A stretch of DNA of 64,000 nucleotides from Trichopria drosophilae (lineage: Eukaryota > Arthropoda > Insecta > Hymenoptera > Diapriidae), in NCBI GenBank assembly GCA_030407085.1, contig CM059584.1, positions 130,857,501-130,921,500 of the forward strand, written 5' to 3'. Under the pieces are notes generated by a model, which was given only the letters and a program-made list of their open reading frames with translations, was not told where the DNA came from and did not search any database. Below, piece after piece: positions 25,621 through 38,431 of this stretch (positions are counted from its first letter, which is position 1; the number at the start of each line of letters is the position of its first letter). A program made the translations under genes and the position numbers.

Positions 25621-25999
25621 TTGAAAATATGTTTTATGCAACCGTAATGACTCATTCAATTTTTTGACATTAAAAACCAATTTCAAAAATTTCATACAAA
25701 ACATTCTCGTCGTAAAATTGATCGTTCTTTCAGATTCTTTTATCAAATCCTGTTTACAATAAACGTGTAAAAAGTTATAAACAATTATTTACAAAAAACG
25801 CTATTTTTTCCTTCACATCATTTTTTAATCAACATTTCCATGTCGAACAAGCAAAGCCGTTGGGTCAAAACCTCAAATATGGTGTCTTTAATGTCTCAGC
25901 TGTAAATATTCGTAATAACATCTGGGAAAATTAAAGATGGCGGCTACAAAATGGCGACTGAAGCTACTTTTTTTGTATAATATTAGCATTATGTAAGAA

Positions 26000-26545
26000 A
26001 TCTTTAAAAATTATTCGATCTTGATAAAACTTAGTATTCACAAGTTTCTAGGGTCTCTAAGTACGAATTTCAAAATTGTTTTTAAAAAATTCAAAATGGC
26101 AGATCCAATATGGCGGCCGAAAATTAAAAATTTTAGTTTATATATATGAAACTTTGTATAAAGGGTTTTTGAGGTCACCGATTATGGAAATTACGTAATT
26201 TTTTAAAAATAGAAAATGTCAGATCCAATATGGCACCGCATCAGAGACCCCAAAACTCTAGATTTGCAGTTTCATAAAAATAAAACAGTGTTCTTAATTC
26301 TCTACCGCCATATTGGATTCGCCATTCCAAATTCTTGAAAAATGAATACATTTCCGTAATAAGTGACCTCAAAAATCCCTATATACTATGTTTCATATAT
26401 ATATATCAAATGAAAGTTTTAATTTTTGGCCGCCATATTCGATCTGCTATTTTGAATTTTGTTAAAATACCGTGAAATTAGCACTCGGAGACCCAAAAAA
26501 TTGATGGGTACTAAGTTTTATCAGGATAATTTTTAAAGATTTGGT
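26000..26545. mobile_element. Long-hairpin element with AATATGGCGG motifs
   Basis: Left arm about 26000-26240 and right arm about 26302-26540 are reverse complements with scattered mismatches, separated by about 60 bases. The left arm carries AATTCAAAATGGCAGATCC, AATATGGCGGCC and GGTTTTTGAGGTCACC in that order; the right arm has the complements in reverse order. Each arm has two AGATCCAATATGG-type motifs. Together they could fold into a stem of about 240 bp. No protein is encoded. It behaves like a MITE or foldback derivative of an unknown DNA transposon. Confidence 0.7.
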
Positions 26546-26805
26546 AGACTAAAAAAGAAATATGAGCTTTAAATTGATCATATTTTACATAGCTAAATTT
26601 ATTTCTAAAACGTAATTGGTCAAAATGTTGTTTCACAACTATTGAAACTACAGAAATTTTACGTTGAAATACATTGATTATATTTCGACAAATCGTAAAT
26701 CATGTAGTTATTTGTGATATAATGCAACGAAATGCTTTTTTTTTGTAAAAAGTTGTTATTGACGAAACAAAGACGACGACGAATAGTAAATTACTTTCTT
26801 TTTAA
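26546..26805. other. AT-rich spacer
   Basis: No feature recognised between the hairpin element and the downstream open frame. Confidence 0.4.
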
Positions 26806-26810
26806 AAAGT

Positions 26811-27167
26811 TTAGAAGCATATATTGAAAAACCTTTGGAGTAAAATTAAGTTGACATTTAACTTCTTCAATAATTTCTCCGCTTTTATGAAGGCATGAGC
26901 AACAATAAAGATTGTGTTATCATTCCAAGAATTGCAGCAGCCAACATTACGAAGCCTTGAACTTGCATTCGCCGTAATTAAGTTTACGATTGCAGTCCGA
27001 GAATAATTCATTTCATGGGTTGAATACGGTACGAGAGTAAGTGTGACACATTCGGAAAATTTCGCTCTAACGAAGATCAAGTGGATAATGGTCACATCAA
27101 AGTTGAGTACCTCAATGCTCGCAAATTGTGCGCTACATTCCATTTCAAAAAATTGCTTCAAAACCAT
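26811..27167 (-). other. Unrecognised 118-codon ATG open frame
   Basis: This is a genuine ATG-to-TAA frame, unusually long for the local AT content; by stop-codon frequency about one such frame is expected by chance in a window this size. The product would be mildly hydrophobic, with Cys residues in its middle third and several Leu/Ile-rich stretches, but no motif I recognise. It begins about 270 bases beyond the hairpin element and has no visible splice or promoter context. I treat it as a probable chance frame. Confidence 0.12.
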
Positions 27168-27169
27168 CT

Positions 27170-29045
27170 TCTTTTGTAGTCGTTGAACACAAAATTATGA
27201 ATATTTCTGTTGCAATTCAAACATTACAGCAGACCTACATATAATGTTTAATAAAAACTTTTCATCTGATTTAAATGAGTTATGTAACGTTTCACCGCAA
27301 CTATTGTTTGTATTATCTACTTAGTTTTTCATACGAACGCTACCATTTGTACAAGTTTTCTAAATAATTGACAGCAACAATTAAAATTCATGGCGCACTG
27401 CATTACAAACCCTCGCTTTCGATGCAGTTCAAGCCTCGTTAGAGCAGAAGTATTTCTATAACAGCCAGGACGAGTTTTATATTATATTTTTAAACCATGT
27501 TACAGTGTTCAATTATAAAGAATAAATCAAGAGATGTCTGGAAATTGACAATGGGCATCGATTTCACGCCGGACACAGAAATAAAAAGTAATCAATCGAG
27601 GACTATTATGAATTATTGGACTTTATTTTCTCAAATTGTGGCAAACCACACTGAGTATCTTTTTCCGTACGTTTTAATTTAATTGACGAACGTCAACGCC
27701 AGCCATGAACAATTTCAGTAATTAATTAAGATATTATATACAGTAAATAACGGTTGTTTAAAAATACATGTAAAACATTTATTACACTTCAGTTCCTCTA
27801 AATTTCCTGAAACGGAAAATCACTTTCATTAGAATGGAAATGTAACAAAAACAAATAGTTAAGTTAATTATCTCAATAGCGGTTAATAGCAAATTATTAT
27901 TAGGACTCGCTAATTTGTAAAGGTAGCGAATTAAGTATAAATAAAGCAGCTATTTCTAATTAATTTTACCATTAACTATAAAAACCGGAAATTGATCAAC
28001 TTTTCAGTTATTTTAATACTTTTATACAGACAGAGTCATTTTCAAGTAGTTACATAATAGTAAAAATAGTACCTTATCTTTCTTTGTTAATATTTAGTTT
28101 TATTATAAATTAATAAACAGTAAAATCATATTACATCGTCATATTACGTAGCAGGTTTTCATGGTGACAGGTACGAAAGAAATTCTTAAATTCCTCAAAT
28201 GTTATACGATATAATGAATATAAAGTATAAATAAAAGAGACATTCCGAAACTAAATATGTTCAATCACATTTATATTACTTTTATAATTATTATTTTGTT
28301 AGATTAAATTGAAGCAAATTTAAACAAGAAAATATTTAAAATTACATTAGAATGTTATATACCCTTGGAATGATAACTTTTGAAAAGATATACGAAATTT
28401 TACTAAGTAAAATACGTTCTCTTTTTAAGAAAATTATCAATATCTAATATATGAATCCGTCGTAAAAGCCTTTAAAAGAGGGATGTAATCGAGTATATTG
28501 TTCTCCAAAAATTTAGCCCATCATATAATCATATTCATGATTGACTATGATTTGTTACAAGATTCAGTTTTTTAAACATTGCCATAAAATATTGCCTACA
28601 TTGCGTAGACTCTTGCATGAGTACATGTTACCGCATAACCTCTAATTTTCTATATTTGGTTTTAAATTGCCCACTCCTTAGAAATTTGTAATCGGTTTTA
28701 CGTTACCAGGTAATGGTGCCGTATATAGTAATATGTACCAGTTGTAATAGTAAATTTTATATTTTTCATTGAAAAGTTAAAATTTTGCAAAAGCAAAACT
28801 GATGTTCATAATACTTTGTAAATTTAGTTCAGCGCGGAATTTCACTTGCAATACAATACAGCACTTGATTCACATAATATGTGGTAACAATATGTATGCA
28901 ATTTTTACTCGGTTGATTTTATAAACAAAAATGTTCTATCAACTATTTTTAATGACGGTCTTCATCATTGTTAAAATTATTTTTTACGTTTGTTTGATTA
29001 GTGAGACAACTAGTTTAGGTATTAAACGGAACAAAATTATAATGA
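27170..29045. other. AT-rich desert
   Basis: Extremely AT-rich; no coding, RNA or repeat feature recognised. Confidence 0.5.
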
Positions 29046-29046
29046 A

Positions 29047-29951
29047 TTAACCCATTAAGTTCCATTGCCATAAATTTCCGCACTTTCGAACAGTTTCTCT
29101 TCATACTGTATTTATAACAAGAAGGAGATATGACATGCGACGTAAAATTTCACGTTGCAGAACTGAATTTGTTTGAAATGGATGTTTAAAAAGTAACACA
29201 CAATTTGTTGCAGAAAAAATAAATTTTTCTATCAAAAATAATGTTAGATCTAAAAGTTTTTTAGTTACAGCGTTCTGAAATGTTTAACAAATTTTCATTT
29301 CGGACGCCATTTTACAAATCGCCGTGTTCAGTCTTTGTACTGCGGACCCTACATGTCTTAAAATTTCGAAAACATTTCTAGGTGACAACGTATGAGTATT
29401 TCACAAGTTCTGTATACAAAGGAGGATGCCCACGAGCATAGATTTTTTTCTGCCCAAGGGATAGAACCAACGAAATTTATAAATTCGGTAAGAGTATAAT
29501 CGAGGAGCTAACATTTATCTAAGAGCTAAGATCTAATACTACATTTAAGTGTTGTATCATATGAGAAAGTTTGAAAAATCATCGTTAATGTCGCGGATAA
29601 TACGAAGAAAAATGCAGTAATTTAAGTAGTAACAGTCTGTTTATACCGCCAACAAACGACTGAGGAATATCACTACTTAAATAACTGCTTCTTACCATTT
29701 AAAATTCGCGACTTCAACAACGATCTTTTAAATTTCCCCACGTGATAGTATAGTCGAATTTTATATTAGGTGTTAGCTCTCATTAAACTCTAACCGAATT
29801 TATCAGTTTTGGAGGTTCCATCTCGGGGATGAAAATCATGTATTCTCGTGGGCACCTTCTTTTAGATCTAACATTATTTTTCTTTTGATAAATTCAGTAT
29901 GAATATAAAATTGCATCGAAAATTGGCAATATTTGGGACTTAATGGGTTAA
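29047..29951. mobile_element. piggyBac-type foldback MITE with TTAA duplication
   Basis: The element is flanked by TTAA on both sides (29047-29050 and 29948-29951). Its ends are CCCATTAAGTTCC and GGGACTTAATGGG. TTAA duplication plus CCC...GGG termini is the signature of the piggyBac superfamily. Inverted homology runs almost the whole length: ATAATGTTAGATCT, TGCCCACGAG, ATAAATTCGGT and finally ATTTAAGTAGT (29620-29630) against ACTACTTAAAT (29672-29682), leaving a loop of about 40 bases. The left arm is about 300 bases longer than the right because of extra blocks, mainly near 29130-29230 and 29265-29405. No transposase frame is present. Confidence 0.8.
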
Positions 29952-30475
29952 CTAACTTCAATAGTGGTTCTAAATTACAGTAGCTATGAAGTGTTATCAG
30001 ATTTGTATTGATGATGAGTTCAACTCCTTTTTTTTAAACCAACTGTTTCATTTTTTGTGTTTTTTCCATTATAATAAACGAAATTTTACGACATCAAATT
30101 TAGACGAGTTTATTGATCACTCAAATATTTATTGGTTCTTATTAATTTTGTAGGTTTGCAGTCGTGTAATATTTAGATGCTCTGATTAATGTATATGGCT
30201 GATCAGAAAGGAATGTTTTCACTTCGTAATTTTTAAATCAGGAGTGACGCTGGCACTGAGCCGCCAGTCATATAAAATTCAAGAAATATAGTAAAATTAG
30301 GGAATTATGAGTTTTGGTTGTATTTTGTGTGATTGAACACAATAGTTGATGTTGTAACATTAATTTATCAATTAGACATCGTTATTCATATCTTTGGAAC
30401 AATCATTTATTTCTTGAAACTTAATGTAGAACTAATCGTTATTGGATACCAAAATGGATATCTTTTGATAAATGC
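29952..30475. other. AT-rich spacer
   Basis: Nothing recognisable. Confidence 0.4.
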
Positions 30476-30479
30476 CACT

Positions 30480-30520
30480 ATCTTGTCACTCGATGCGACG
30501 ATCTTGTCATTCGTCATTAT
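30480..30520. repeat. 21-bp tandem duplication
   Basis: ATCTTGTCACTCG at 30480 is repeated as ATCTTGTCATTCG at 30501, a pitch of 21 bases; an additional TGCCACTATC precedes it. It reads in frame through a short open frame, probably by coincidence. Confidence 0.45.
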
Positions 30521-30733
30521 TTAGCAAGGATCGTTACAAGGGTATCAGTTGCCATCCAATAAAATCTTTACAGCGTCAAATGATGGCAAATTCGATAAAT
30601 TGCATCGATAGGATCACATCGGCTATCTTAATTGCCGATCGTAATTCGCCTCAATCCAACCAAAAAAGGTTGCGGCTGTTGGTGGACCTCGGGTGGTAAG
30701 AAACTAACGATACGAGCATGACGATGCGTGTTT

Positions 30734-30753
30734 CCCCCCCCCCCCCCCCCCCC
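30734..30753. repeat. C20 mononucleotide tract
   Basis: An uninterrupted run of 20 C, i.e. G20 on the minus strand. The exact length is likely to be variable and error-prone in sequencing. Confidence 0.9.
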
Positions 30754-30879
30754 AAATCTTTATTTTCCTTTTAAAGTGTTCTATTCGGGAGTGGAAGCAA
30801 AAAGTCAGCACTGCTCCTTCGTAGGTCGAGGAACTTCTTTGTGATTGGTCGACTTTATGTCGTCCCGGTACTTCCGTCG

Positions 30880-31200
30880 TGCTCTCGCGAAACATCCTAT
30901 AATGTCTTAAAAGCGTCTCTGTTTACTCGTCGTCGGCGGGCGCGATCGAGACCGTGGTCTTTGCCACTAAAGCTCGCGTAAATCAGAGGAAGTACAGAGA
31001 CCAGTAGCGGAACTTTTAAAGGGTGGATTAGGGTCGGTGTTAGTGTAGCTGCCTCGTATAAGACGCGTATCGCCTATATAAAGCTGCACTTCCACGGACT
31101 ACGGCCCCTTATCTCGCGCCCTCGCGCACATTACCGGGATGCGATCTAGACGCGAATATCGTCCTACTACTTTGTCTCCAGCATCTGAAAAGGAAGCGAT
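30880..31200 (+). promoter_or_regulatory. GC-rich island 6 with a TATA box (possible promoter)
   Basis: A CpG-rich block contains a consensus TATA box, CTATATAAAG at 31074-31083, with GC-rich sequence on both sides. No good arthropod initiator (TCAKT) lies at the expected 30-base distance, and no open frame follows. The island could be a promoter of an unseen transcript or a regulatory element; evidence is weak. Confidence 0.2.
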
Positions 31201-34200
31201 TTACAAAGCCGTGTTCGAAGGAGAAAAGTGGAGCGAATATTAAGATGCGATGAAATATGGTTTTCCTTTATACTTGTGAAAACTGTTTCCCAACAATTGT
31301 AACGAAAATTAATGATACCCTGACTGTATCCAGAAAAATCGATGGACGTTTTTCAGAATTAATGCTACTTGAGTGAAATTTTTAAATGTCGCCGCGCCAT
31401 TGTAATGCCCGAATAAAAATTTAGGTAATCATGTTGTCAGCAACATTCTGGTTAGTTATTTGAATAACATTCTTTGTACATTCATCAGGACAATTCTGCG
31501 ACAATAAAAAAAATGTAACACAATTATATAAAATATTCCATGTACAAAATATTTTTGATAATTCGACTATTTCATTTTCGCAAATTTCGATTAAACAAGT
31601 TAGAATTGAGATACCTTCCTCGAAGTTAAGTTTGAATTTACACTTGGACATTCGAGACAAAACTGGCCAGTCAATATAAAAAGCTTTGCTAAATAGCATC
31701 TATGGAATACAAAAGGTTTTTGAAAACTCTAGGTATCTAAAAATTGTGCTGTCTCTTAAATTCTGTAAACAGCCAATGTGGTAATGAAGAGCAAAGTAGA
31801 GTCCTGGTATAATTGCGTCTCGCTATGTTAACGTCCCAGCAAATTTTCATGGTTCCGTCTCGTGATATTTACCTGTCGCCGCTCTCTTTTTCCCACCTTG
31901 CGGGCTGAGGCCTCAGGAAGGGGAGTGGGAGAAGCGACACTCCCCTTCTTTTGTTAAATATAACGAGAAGGGAGGGGAAAGCGAGAAACCAAGTGGGTAA
32001 ATATTCTGGGACTCTGCTGCACTCATCTTTCAATTTTAGAAGGTCTGTCAAATCGCTTGTATTAGGAGTTTGTGTTCCAGCTTGTGTACTACAATAAACA
32101 ATTACAAACAAAAGCACCACACTTACTTTTGGACTTAAACGCCATCTCGTGCTTCAAGAAGAAACTGGTGTCTATGAGTAAATACATTTACGTCTTAGAT
32201 TTTTTTCAGAACTCAAAAGGCAATGTTACAAAAGTTCACGTCCACGGGACGCAAGTTTATCAGACCTGATTCTTTCTGAAATTCTTTCTAATGGTGATTA
32301 GAATTTCTAACATTACTTGTAATTATGGAAAAATTAAATATCGTCAAAAAATATTCTGAATAAAATTTGCTTACGAATGGTTTAGCATTCCCTTATTGAT
32401 TTTTATGTGTTTAAACCCTATCTAAATCGCATCCTCGATTTGAACTTAAAATAAATACGGTGGGAACACCTAAAAAATGTCTTCTTCCTGCTCAACCATT
32501 TTATTTTTTTTTTAAATTGTAAACTTTAGAAAACATATTTTTAAGGAATATTTATGAAATATTTTATATTAAGTTCAATTTCGATTATCGTGCAGCATAC
32601 CTTATTTACTTCTTTTTTTCAATACGTTTATATAAAAACAAATTTATGGTAAGTTGATAATATAAGGAATGAAAATTATTGTTAAGACTAGAAATAGCAA
32701 TTTAAATATCGACGCAAGTAAACATATAAACATTAAAAATGAAATTTAATATATCAATATTCATTCGTTTAACAATTACAAGACATAATTTTGAAATTTC
32801 AATTTACGTAACTTCTATATAAATTATTTATAAAATCCTTTAATAAAACTACATGAGCATTAATTTCGTATCTAATTTATCAATTGCTTTGAATCATCTT
32901 TCTTAAAAACCGTACACTTTAGGGAATACTGAAGTTTTTAAATAAAAATAGCGAATTCTACATATAGTGAAATGCAATATACGTAAAATGGTGATCACTC
33001 GTATTACTCACAGATATATAGAGTTCAAGTAGGACGGAAATTGACCGCTCAGATTGGAATAGTTCAAGGGGAATTACATCATCTTGTACTTACAGTTTCA
33101 TTACTAAAATATTAATTGCTCCCTATTTTCAATTTGCACGCTTAATGAAATTATCGTAATGGACTTTGCTGATTGGAATATCAAAGATGTACATGTACAC
33201 TCACTGCAGAAATTGGTTTCTAAATGAGACACACATCTCGTCTGATTTGTTTGTACCCGACGTGAAGGTAAATTTAATTGAACGTTATTGATTATGTCTG
33301 CATAATGAATTCGAATAATTTTTTTAACCTAGTGAACGTTGTAACATTTTTATTTTAAGTTATGCGTTCAGCAGATTTTAATTAGACTTCTTTCACGAGT
33401 AACAGATAGAGTCATAACTTTAGAAGACCACGATTTATATTAAGAAATCTAAAATGTTTTATTCAAATTTGAAATATGAATCTTACTGAGAGTAATTATT
33501 TTAAATCATCGATAAAACCGAAGAATATTCATACCACTCAAAAAAGAATTTAAACGAAGAAAACATACATTTTTTAATTGTAATGAATTTGAAGAATAAA
33601 ATTGATAATTGTGGTTTTTGTATAATTTAGAATACTGAATAACATTCAGTTCTGTTTCTTGCACTGAACATTGCAAAAATAAATCAGCCGACGACAATTT
33701 TAAAGAAAGTACTCCGTGTATTTAAAATTAAAACACTCTTAATAATATTTTATCTCAATAAAATATAAATCAGATTACTTTCTCGATTTGTATTCTTTTG
33801 GTTTCAAGAATATGAAGAAATAAATGATATCATTATATTTGAATCCTTGAAAAGGTCGATTTAAACGTTTGTGTGTGCTTCTAGTCAATCTCCTCTTAGA
33901 ATTGAAATCTACGATATTCTATTTCGGCATTTAAAGAAATTATTGAAACATTCCTACAAGAGTCGAACATTTATGTATAACTTTATAAACTATAAAAGAG
34001 TAAGTTCGTTCATTCCAAATTTTTCCGGTGTGTAGCGGAATTACATTTTTTTTAATGAAGTTTTGGAAGATAATATTTTAGCAAGAAAATCATCTTTAAA
34101 CCCTTCGATGTATATTCCCCTATTGGGTAAGAAGTTCAGCCATTAAAAATATATTCTGTAATTATAAACGTTTATCTAAGTAATTTTACACAAGATACAA

Positions 34201-34484
34201 TATTAAAGCACATTCGTTAATTAAAAAAAGATCAACTAAAATCATATTTTAAATTTTATGAAACTGTTTCTCTGAAATATAACCATATTCCTCGATTTTA
34301 TGCAGTAAGAGCTCTTCACACTTGAGCCACCCTTGTGAAATCCCAGTGTCAAAGGATTGGAATTTCCTAACAATGGGAAATTTATTGTTTTATAAGAGTG
34401 GCATATTTTTTAGTTTATAAAAGATGAAGAATTATGCCGAGAGCACGTTTTACCTGTTTCAAGTTAAAAAAAGAAAGTTTTTAA
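31201..34484. other. AT-rich desert
   Basis: Mostly AT-rich. A small GC-richer patch at 31.86-32.02 kb has imperfect G/A-rich tracts. No gene or repeat recognised. Confidence 0.5.
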
Positions 34485-34693
34485 CACTCGGGAGTAAAAC
34501 TCGATTTTGCGCCCTGCAGTGAAATATTTGGGCGCAAATTATCGAGCCCCACCCCCGTCATATTAAAAAATATCGTAGATAACACGGACGAAATATCGAT
34601 CTCCGACGAGTGTGATTGTCACCCTCGCTTTGCTCGTGCGAAAATTTCGCACTCGTCGAATATTCGGTAATTGCGCCCTTGTTACATAATACA
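34485..34693 (-). repeat. Dispersed repeat family, copy B
   Basis: Reverse-complement relative of 14694-14865. Ordered landmarks on the minus strand: TATGTAACAAGGGCGCAATT, TTCGACGAGTGCGAA, the 17-base palindrome GTGCGAAATTTTCGCAC, GAGCAAAGCGAGGGTGAC, CACTCGTCGGAGA, GGGGGTGGGGCTCG, TTTGCGCCC and ACTCCCGAGTGTTAA. It is longer and better preserved than copy A. The palindrome and the two CGACGAGTG/CACTCGTCG motifs facing each other suggest internal hairpins. Confidence 0.65.
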
Positions 34694-36025
34694 CTATTAA
34701 TGCACATTTTTTCTGTAAAATAAATGATTACATTTTAGATTAAATTTATTAGATTAGATTTTCTTCAAAATCTAAATTTAATATAGATAAGCAATTTAAA
34801 TAAGTTACGGAGATGTATGTAAATGATTCAAATATTAATAGTTTTCACAAGTATTGAGGAGAAAATGAAATAGTCCAATTTCTTAATTAAGAAGTCAACT
34901 AAAACAGTGGCATAATTTATCGATTTTTTATTCAAGATACAATAGGAATGGGTATTCAATTTGACTCTTTTTACTAAAATAGTTGTCCCTACGATTTAAA
35001 ATAGTAATTAAAAGAAATAAGTATACTAATAATAAGGTGTGTTTCTGAAAATAATTGCTATAAAAATTTAATGTCTTAAAATCTGCATAAATTACGTCTT
35101 GATTTCTACTTTTAAAAGTGCTTCAATAAACAAAATTGTTATAACTAGCTAATAAAAACATTCATTATTTTTAGTTATTTTAGTGACATTACTGTTAGTG
35201 ACCTTTTATTTCAATTACTTTCCTATAATAAAATGGTTTAAATGAACCATGAACCTATTCTTGAAATTACCATTAAAGCAAATAATTTTTTGTCAAACCT
35301 TTTAGTCTTTTGTCTTTTAATTATATACTTTATATTACATACATCATATTATATGGAATCTGCGTGCGTGAAAATACTTTCTGTCAGAGACAAAAAGAAT
35401 GATTGAACTTACAACCGCATCTGTAAGCAAATAAGTAGTATATCAACTTTACTTAGTTAATTGTTGAACCAATTTATTATAACCGTAGCCACAAGTGATA
35501 TTTTGCCTTTAAAGATTTGTTTACTAATTAACAAACTGAAAAATAACAAGTCTGTTAACTATGCACTAAGCACTCTTATTTTAATAAATACAAGAATTAG
35601 AATTTAGGATAGATTAATAATGGCATTAATTTCATTGTCTTTTATTCAGTACTTTATGTCTTAAAATTTCGATGTTCTGATTCAAAACATTGACATTATA
35701 GATACGATCTGGTTCAGATGGAAGTTATAAATAATGTTTGAAATTTTAAATCATGAAATATTGAGAAGAACGTTTTGATCACATTTCAGTGAATTCGTTT
35801 GGGAACAAATTCGATTATAAAAATATTCTTTTTTAAAAACGAGTTGTTACAAGACGTGCCAGGAAAGTAAGTCACACTTAGCATACTCGGCACACGCTCT
35901 ATAGGGCATGTATTATGATGTTTACAGTATTATCTTATAATATCGTAAAAAGTTTGAGTGGAAATGATAAAGTTATTTTCCCTTATTTTAATGGAGGAGA
36001 GTAAAAAAAGATGCTCACTCGAACT
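34694..36025. other. AT-rich spacer
   Basis: No feature recognised. Confidence 0.45.
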
Positions 36026-36029
36026 TACA

Positions 36030-36720
36030 TCCGACTTGACGCTCCAGTTTCACTCTCAGCAAGTCGTCGCCTTTCGGAATCGCTAATTTCCGCGGGAAAA
36101 ATTGGAAATACAAATTGCGACGTCCTACTTCTGGGAAGTTTCCCTTAAGACTCATAAAGTAGGGCTTTCCGAGAGCACGCGTTATTAATAACTTGGTTGA
36201 ACAAATGAAAATTCATTGAATTCGAAGGGTGACCGCGAGTGGGGAAAAGCTCTGTAGGGGTACACGTCGGACGCGAGTACCCAGGACCGGGCGGGTGCGG
36301 GAAAAGCTTTAAAGCTCGGGCAATGTCCCCCCGATAAATCTCCAGCACGTCGAGTCTACGCGACTCGGAAAAGTGGCGGAAAATATCGCGAAGTTTCACG
36401 ATTGCTGCGAATGATACTGCGGCGTTGCCGATAAAGTGTCGAGTCGCGACGGCAATAAAGCTGTACGCCGTGTTTCGGGGCCGTCATCGCGAAATAACCC
36501 GGTTAATTAAAAATCAAAGCACCGGCAATTTTATGCTACACTTGAACTTGACATCCACGAATAATTTAAATTCAACGGGAAACGAGGCACCAGGACGTAA
36601 TCGTTCAATCAGAGAAATCGCTCAAACCGCATCTCGGAATGAAGAAACTTTGTGCGAGTTACGACTATTTACTTTTAAAATGCGATACTTTTTGTTTATT
36701 ACTTTTATCTACATTCGGAC
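36030..36720. other. GC-richer island 7
   Basis: A CpG-rich block with sharp edges, bordered by AT-rich DNA. Open frames of 84 codons (minus, 36145-36399) and 102 codons (plus, 36425-36733) are not recognisable. TTAATTAA and AATTTAAATT cores occur near 36.50 and 36.56 kb. Candidate regulatory or conserved non-coding element by composition only. Confidence 0.3.
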
Positions 36721-38425
36721 AACTATATTGTAACCGTAAGTTTTTGTAATTTAAGTTTTATCGTGTTATATTTCACCGCTTTATTTTAGCGCTTTAAAGG
36801 ACAATAAAACTTTCCCGCAAAAAGGATCAGCGAGTAATGAATGACTCTTCTCGAAAGCTTTAAAGCCCATCAGAAAATAAAATTGCTTTTGCTAAGTAGC
36901 ATTACGCAAACATTTTCAAAACTTGAAACCTAGTCGAAAAGGATTATATTTCTGAGTGCGTTAAAACATTTATAACTCTTTAATTGTCCTGCGATGATTG
37001 TTCACAAATTATAAAGGTGAAAATAATGTGAGCAATGAAGAATACCAAATATTATGACATGTTTTATTTTAATGATTTTATATTTTATAATTATTTAATA
37101 AATATTTACATACTTGTATAACTAACGAACTGCAAAATGTATTTTTTTTAAATCTGCCTGACGTATATTCAAGTAATGCCCTAGTGTTTTGTGTAACTCG
37201 TTATTTTGATAGCCGCTATTTCTACTTCATCTTTTTTGACGTTTACGATACACATGGCATTTAGATGTGTTGTTAGTGTCACTCTCTGTACTATGGCGTT
37301 GTCGGTATATTTTTAATCTAGAGCTGTTTTGATTGACAATTTTTTAGCCATTGAAATATTCGGTTTTGTTATATTCTTACTGGCAGTGTATGATTTTGAT
37401 TGCCGACATATTTTTTTCGGTACGTTAAACTATTCAAATAAACTATATGTAACATTATTGTGTAATTTAGGTCATTACGTCTGTTCGGGCAAACATGTCA
37501 ACGGCCTGTGTATTTTGATATTGTCGTTATAATAGGTATCATATCAGTCGTTTGTCATATCGTCATTATCATATCTATATTGTCAATGGCATTTCAACAG
37601 TTTTTGTAATATTTTTGTTAATTTCTAAAATAAGAAAAAATTGACCGAATATTTGAGCAGTGCTCCAAGTCCGTTTTCGAATTCCTATGCTGATAGAACA
37701 GTGGTGATTTTAGACTATACATTTCATGCTTACAACTGAGTACTATCGATGCAGTTGGAATAATAAAATTTATTAAAACAATTTTCCTAGTTTAAAGCTA
37801 ATAATTAAATAACCAACATAAAGTAGATACTTTTCGTTTTCGCTGGGATATAAATCAAGTATCTTAAGTGTATTACAGTACCATTTCTAGAAAAGCTGCT
37901 TTTGATACTTGACTATAAACTATATTCTTTTTAGCCTGGCGATTGTTTTTCGGTCTATTTATTAGATGCCGTACTATCTTTTATATGTGTTATTTTATAT
38001 GTATGAAAAGTTGTATACATATCTCAATTGTAGATTTTTGTTTTATTGTTCTGGTTTATTGTTGTCTTCTCCTTAGCACACTAGATTCGTTGGTTATTTA
38101 TAATCCCAGCATTAAAATATGGATGCTAATTCATTTTGCCATTATTTTTACAAACTACTTTACTGTATGTTTGCCTTTTTTCTCGTATTCCGTTAATCTT
38201 TATTTATATACAAAGAAATAGTGGCCTTTCAGCTTATTAATTTTGTTATGGATTCAACAGATGGTTTTAATTTCTTAAAACTTAAACTTAAATACTTAAA
38301 ACCTATTCATTTCATATAAAGAATTCAGCCTTATTGGCCGTACATATATCACACGTTGCCGAACGTACCATTGTTAATAATCGCTCAGTTACGTATTTTA
38401 CAAATTCCGTATAATTTTCATGGAA
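36721..38425. other. AT-rich, strand-asymmetric (T-rich) stretch
   Basis: The plus strand is conspicuously T-rich from about 37.1 to 38.25 kb. It carries two hydrophobic open frames (37329-37532 and 37943-38221, both opening with non-ATG codons). The hydrophobicity follows from the T-richness, so I do not call a membrane protein. Confidence 0.4.
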
Positions 38426-38431
38426 CAGGAT

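Noticed and set aside
37943..38221. Hydrophobic 92-codon frame resembling a membrane receptor fragment
   Set aside because: The plus strand is T-rich throughout, which alone gives Phe/Leu/Ile-rich translations; there is no ATG and no receptor motif.
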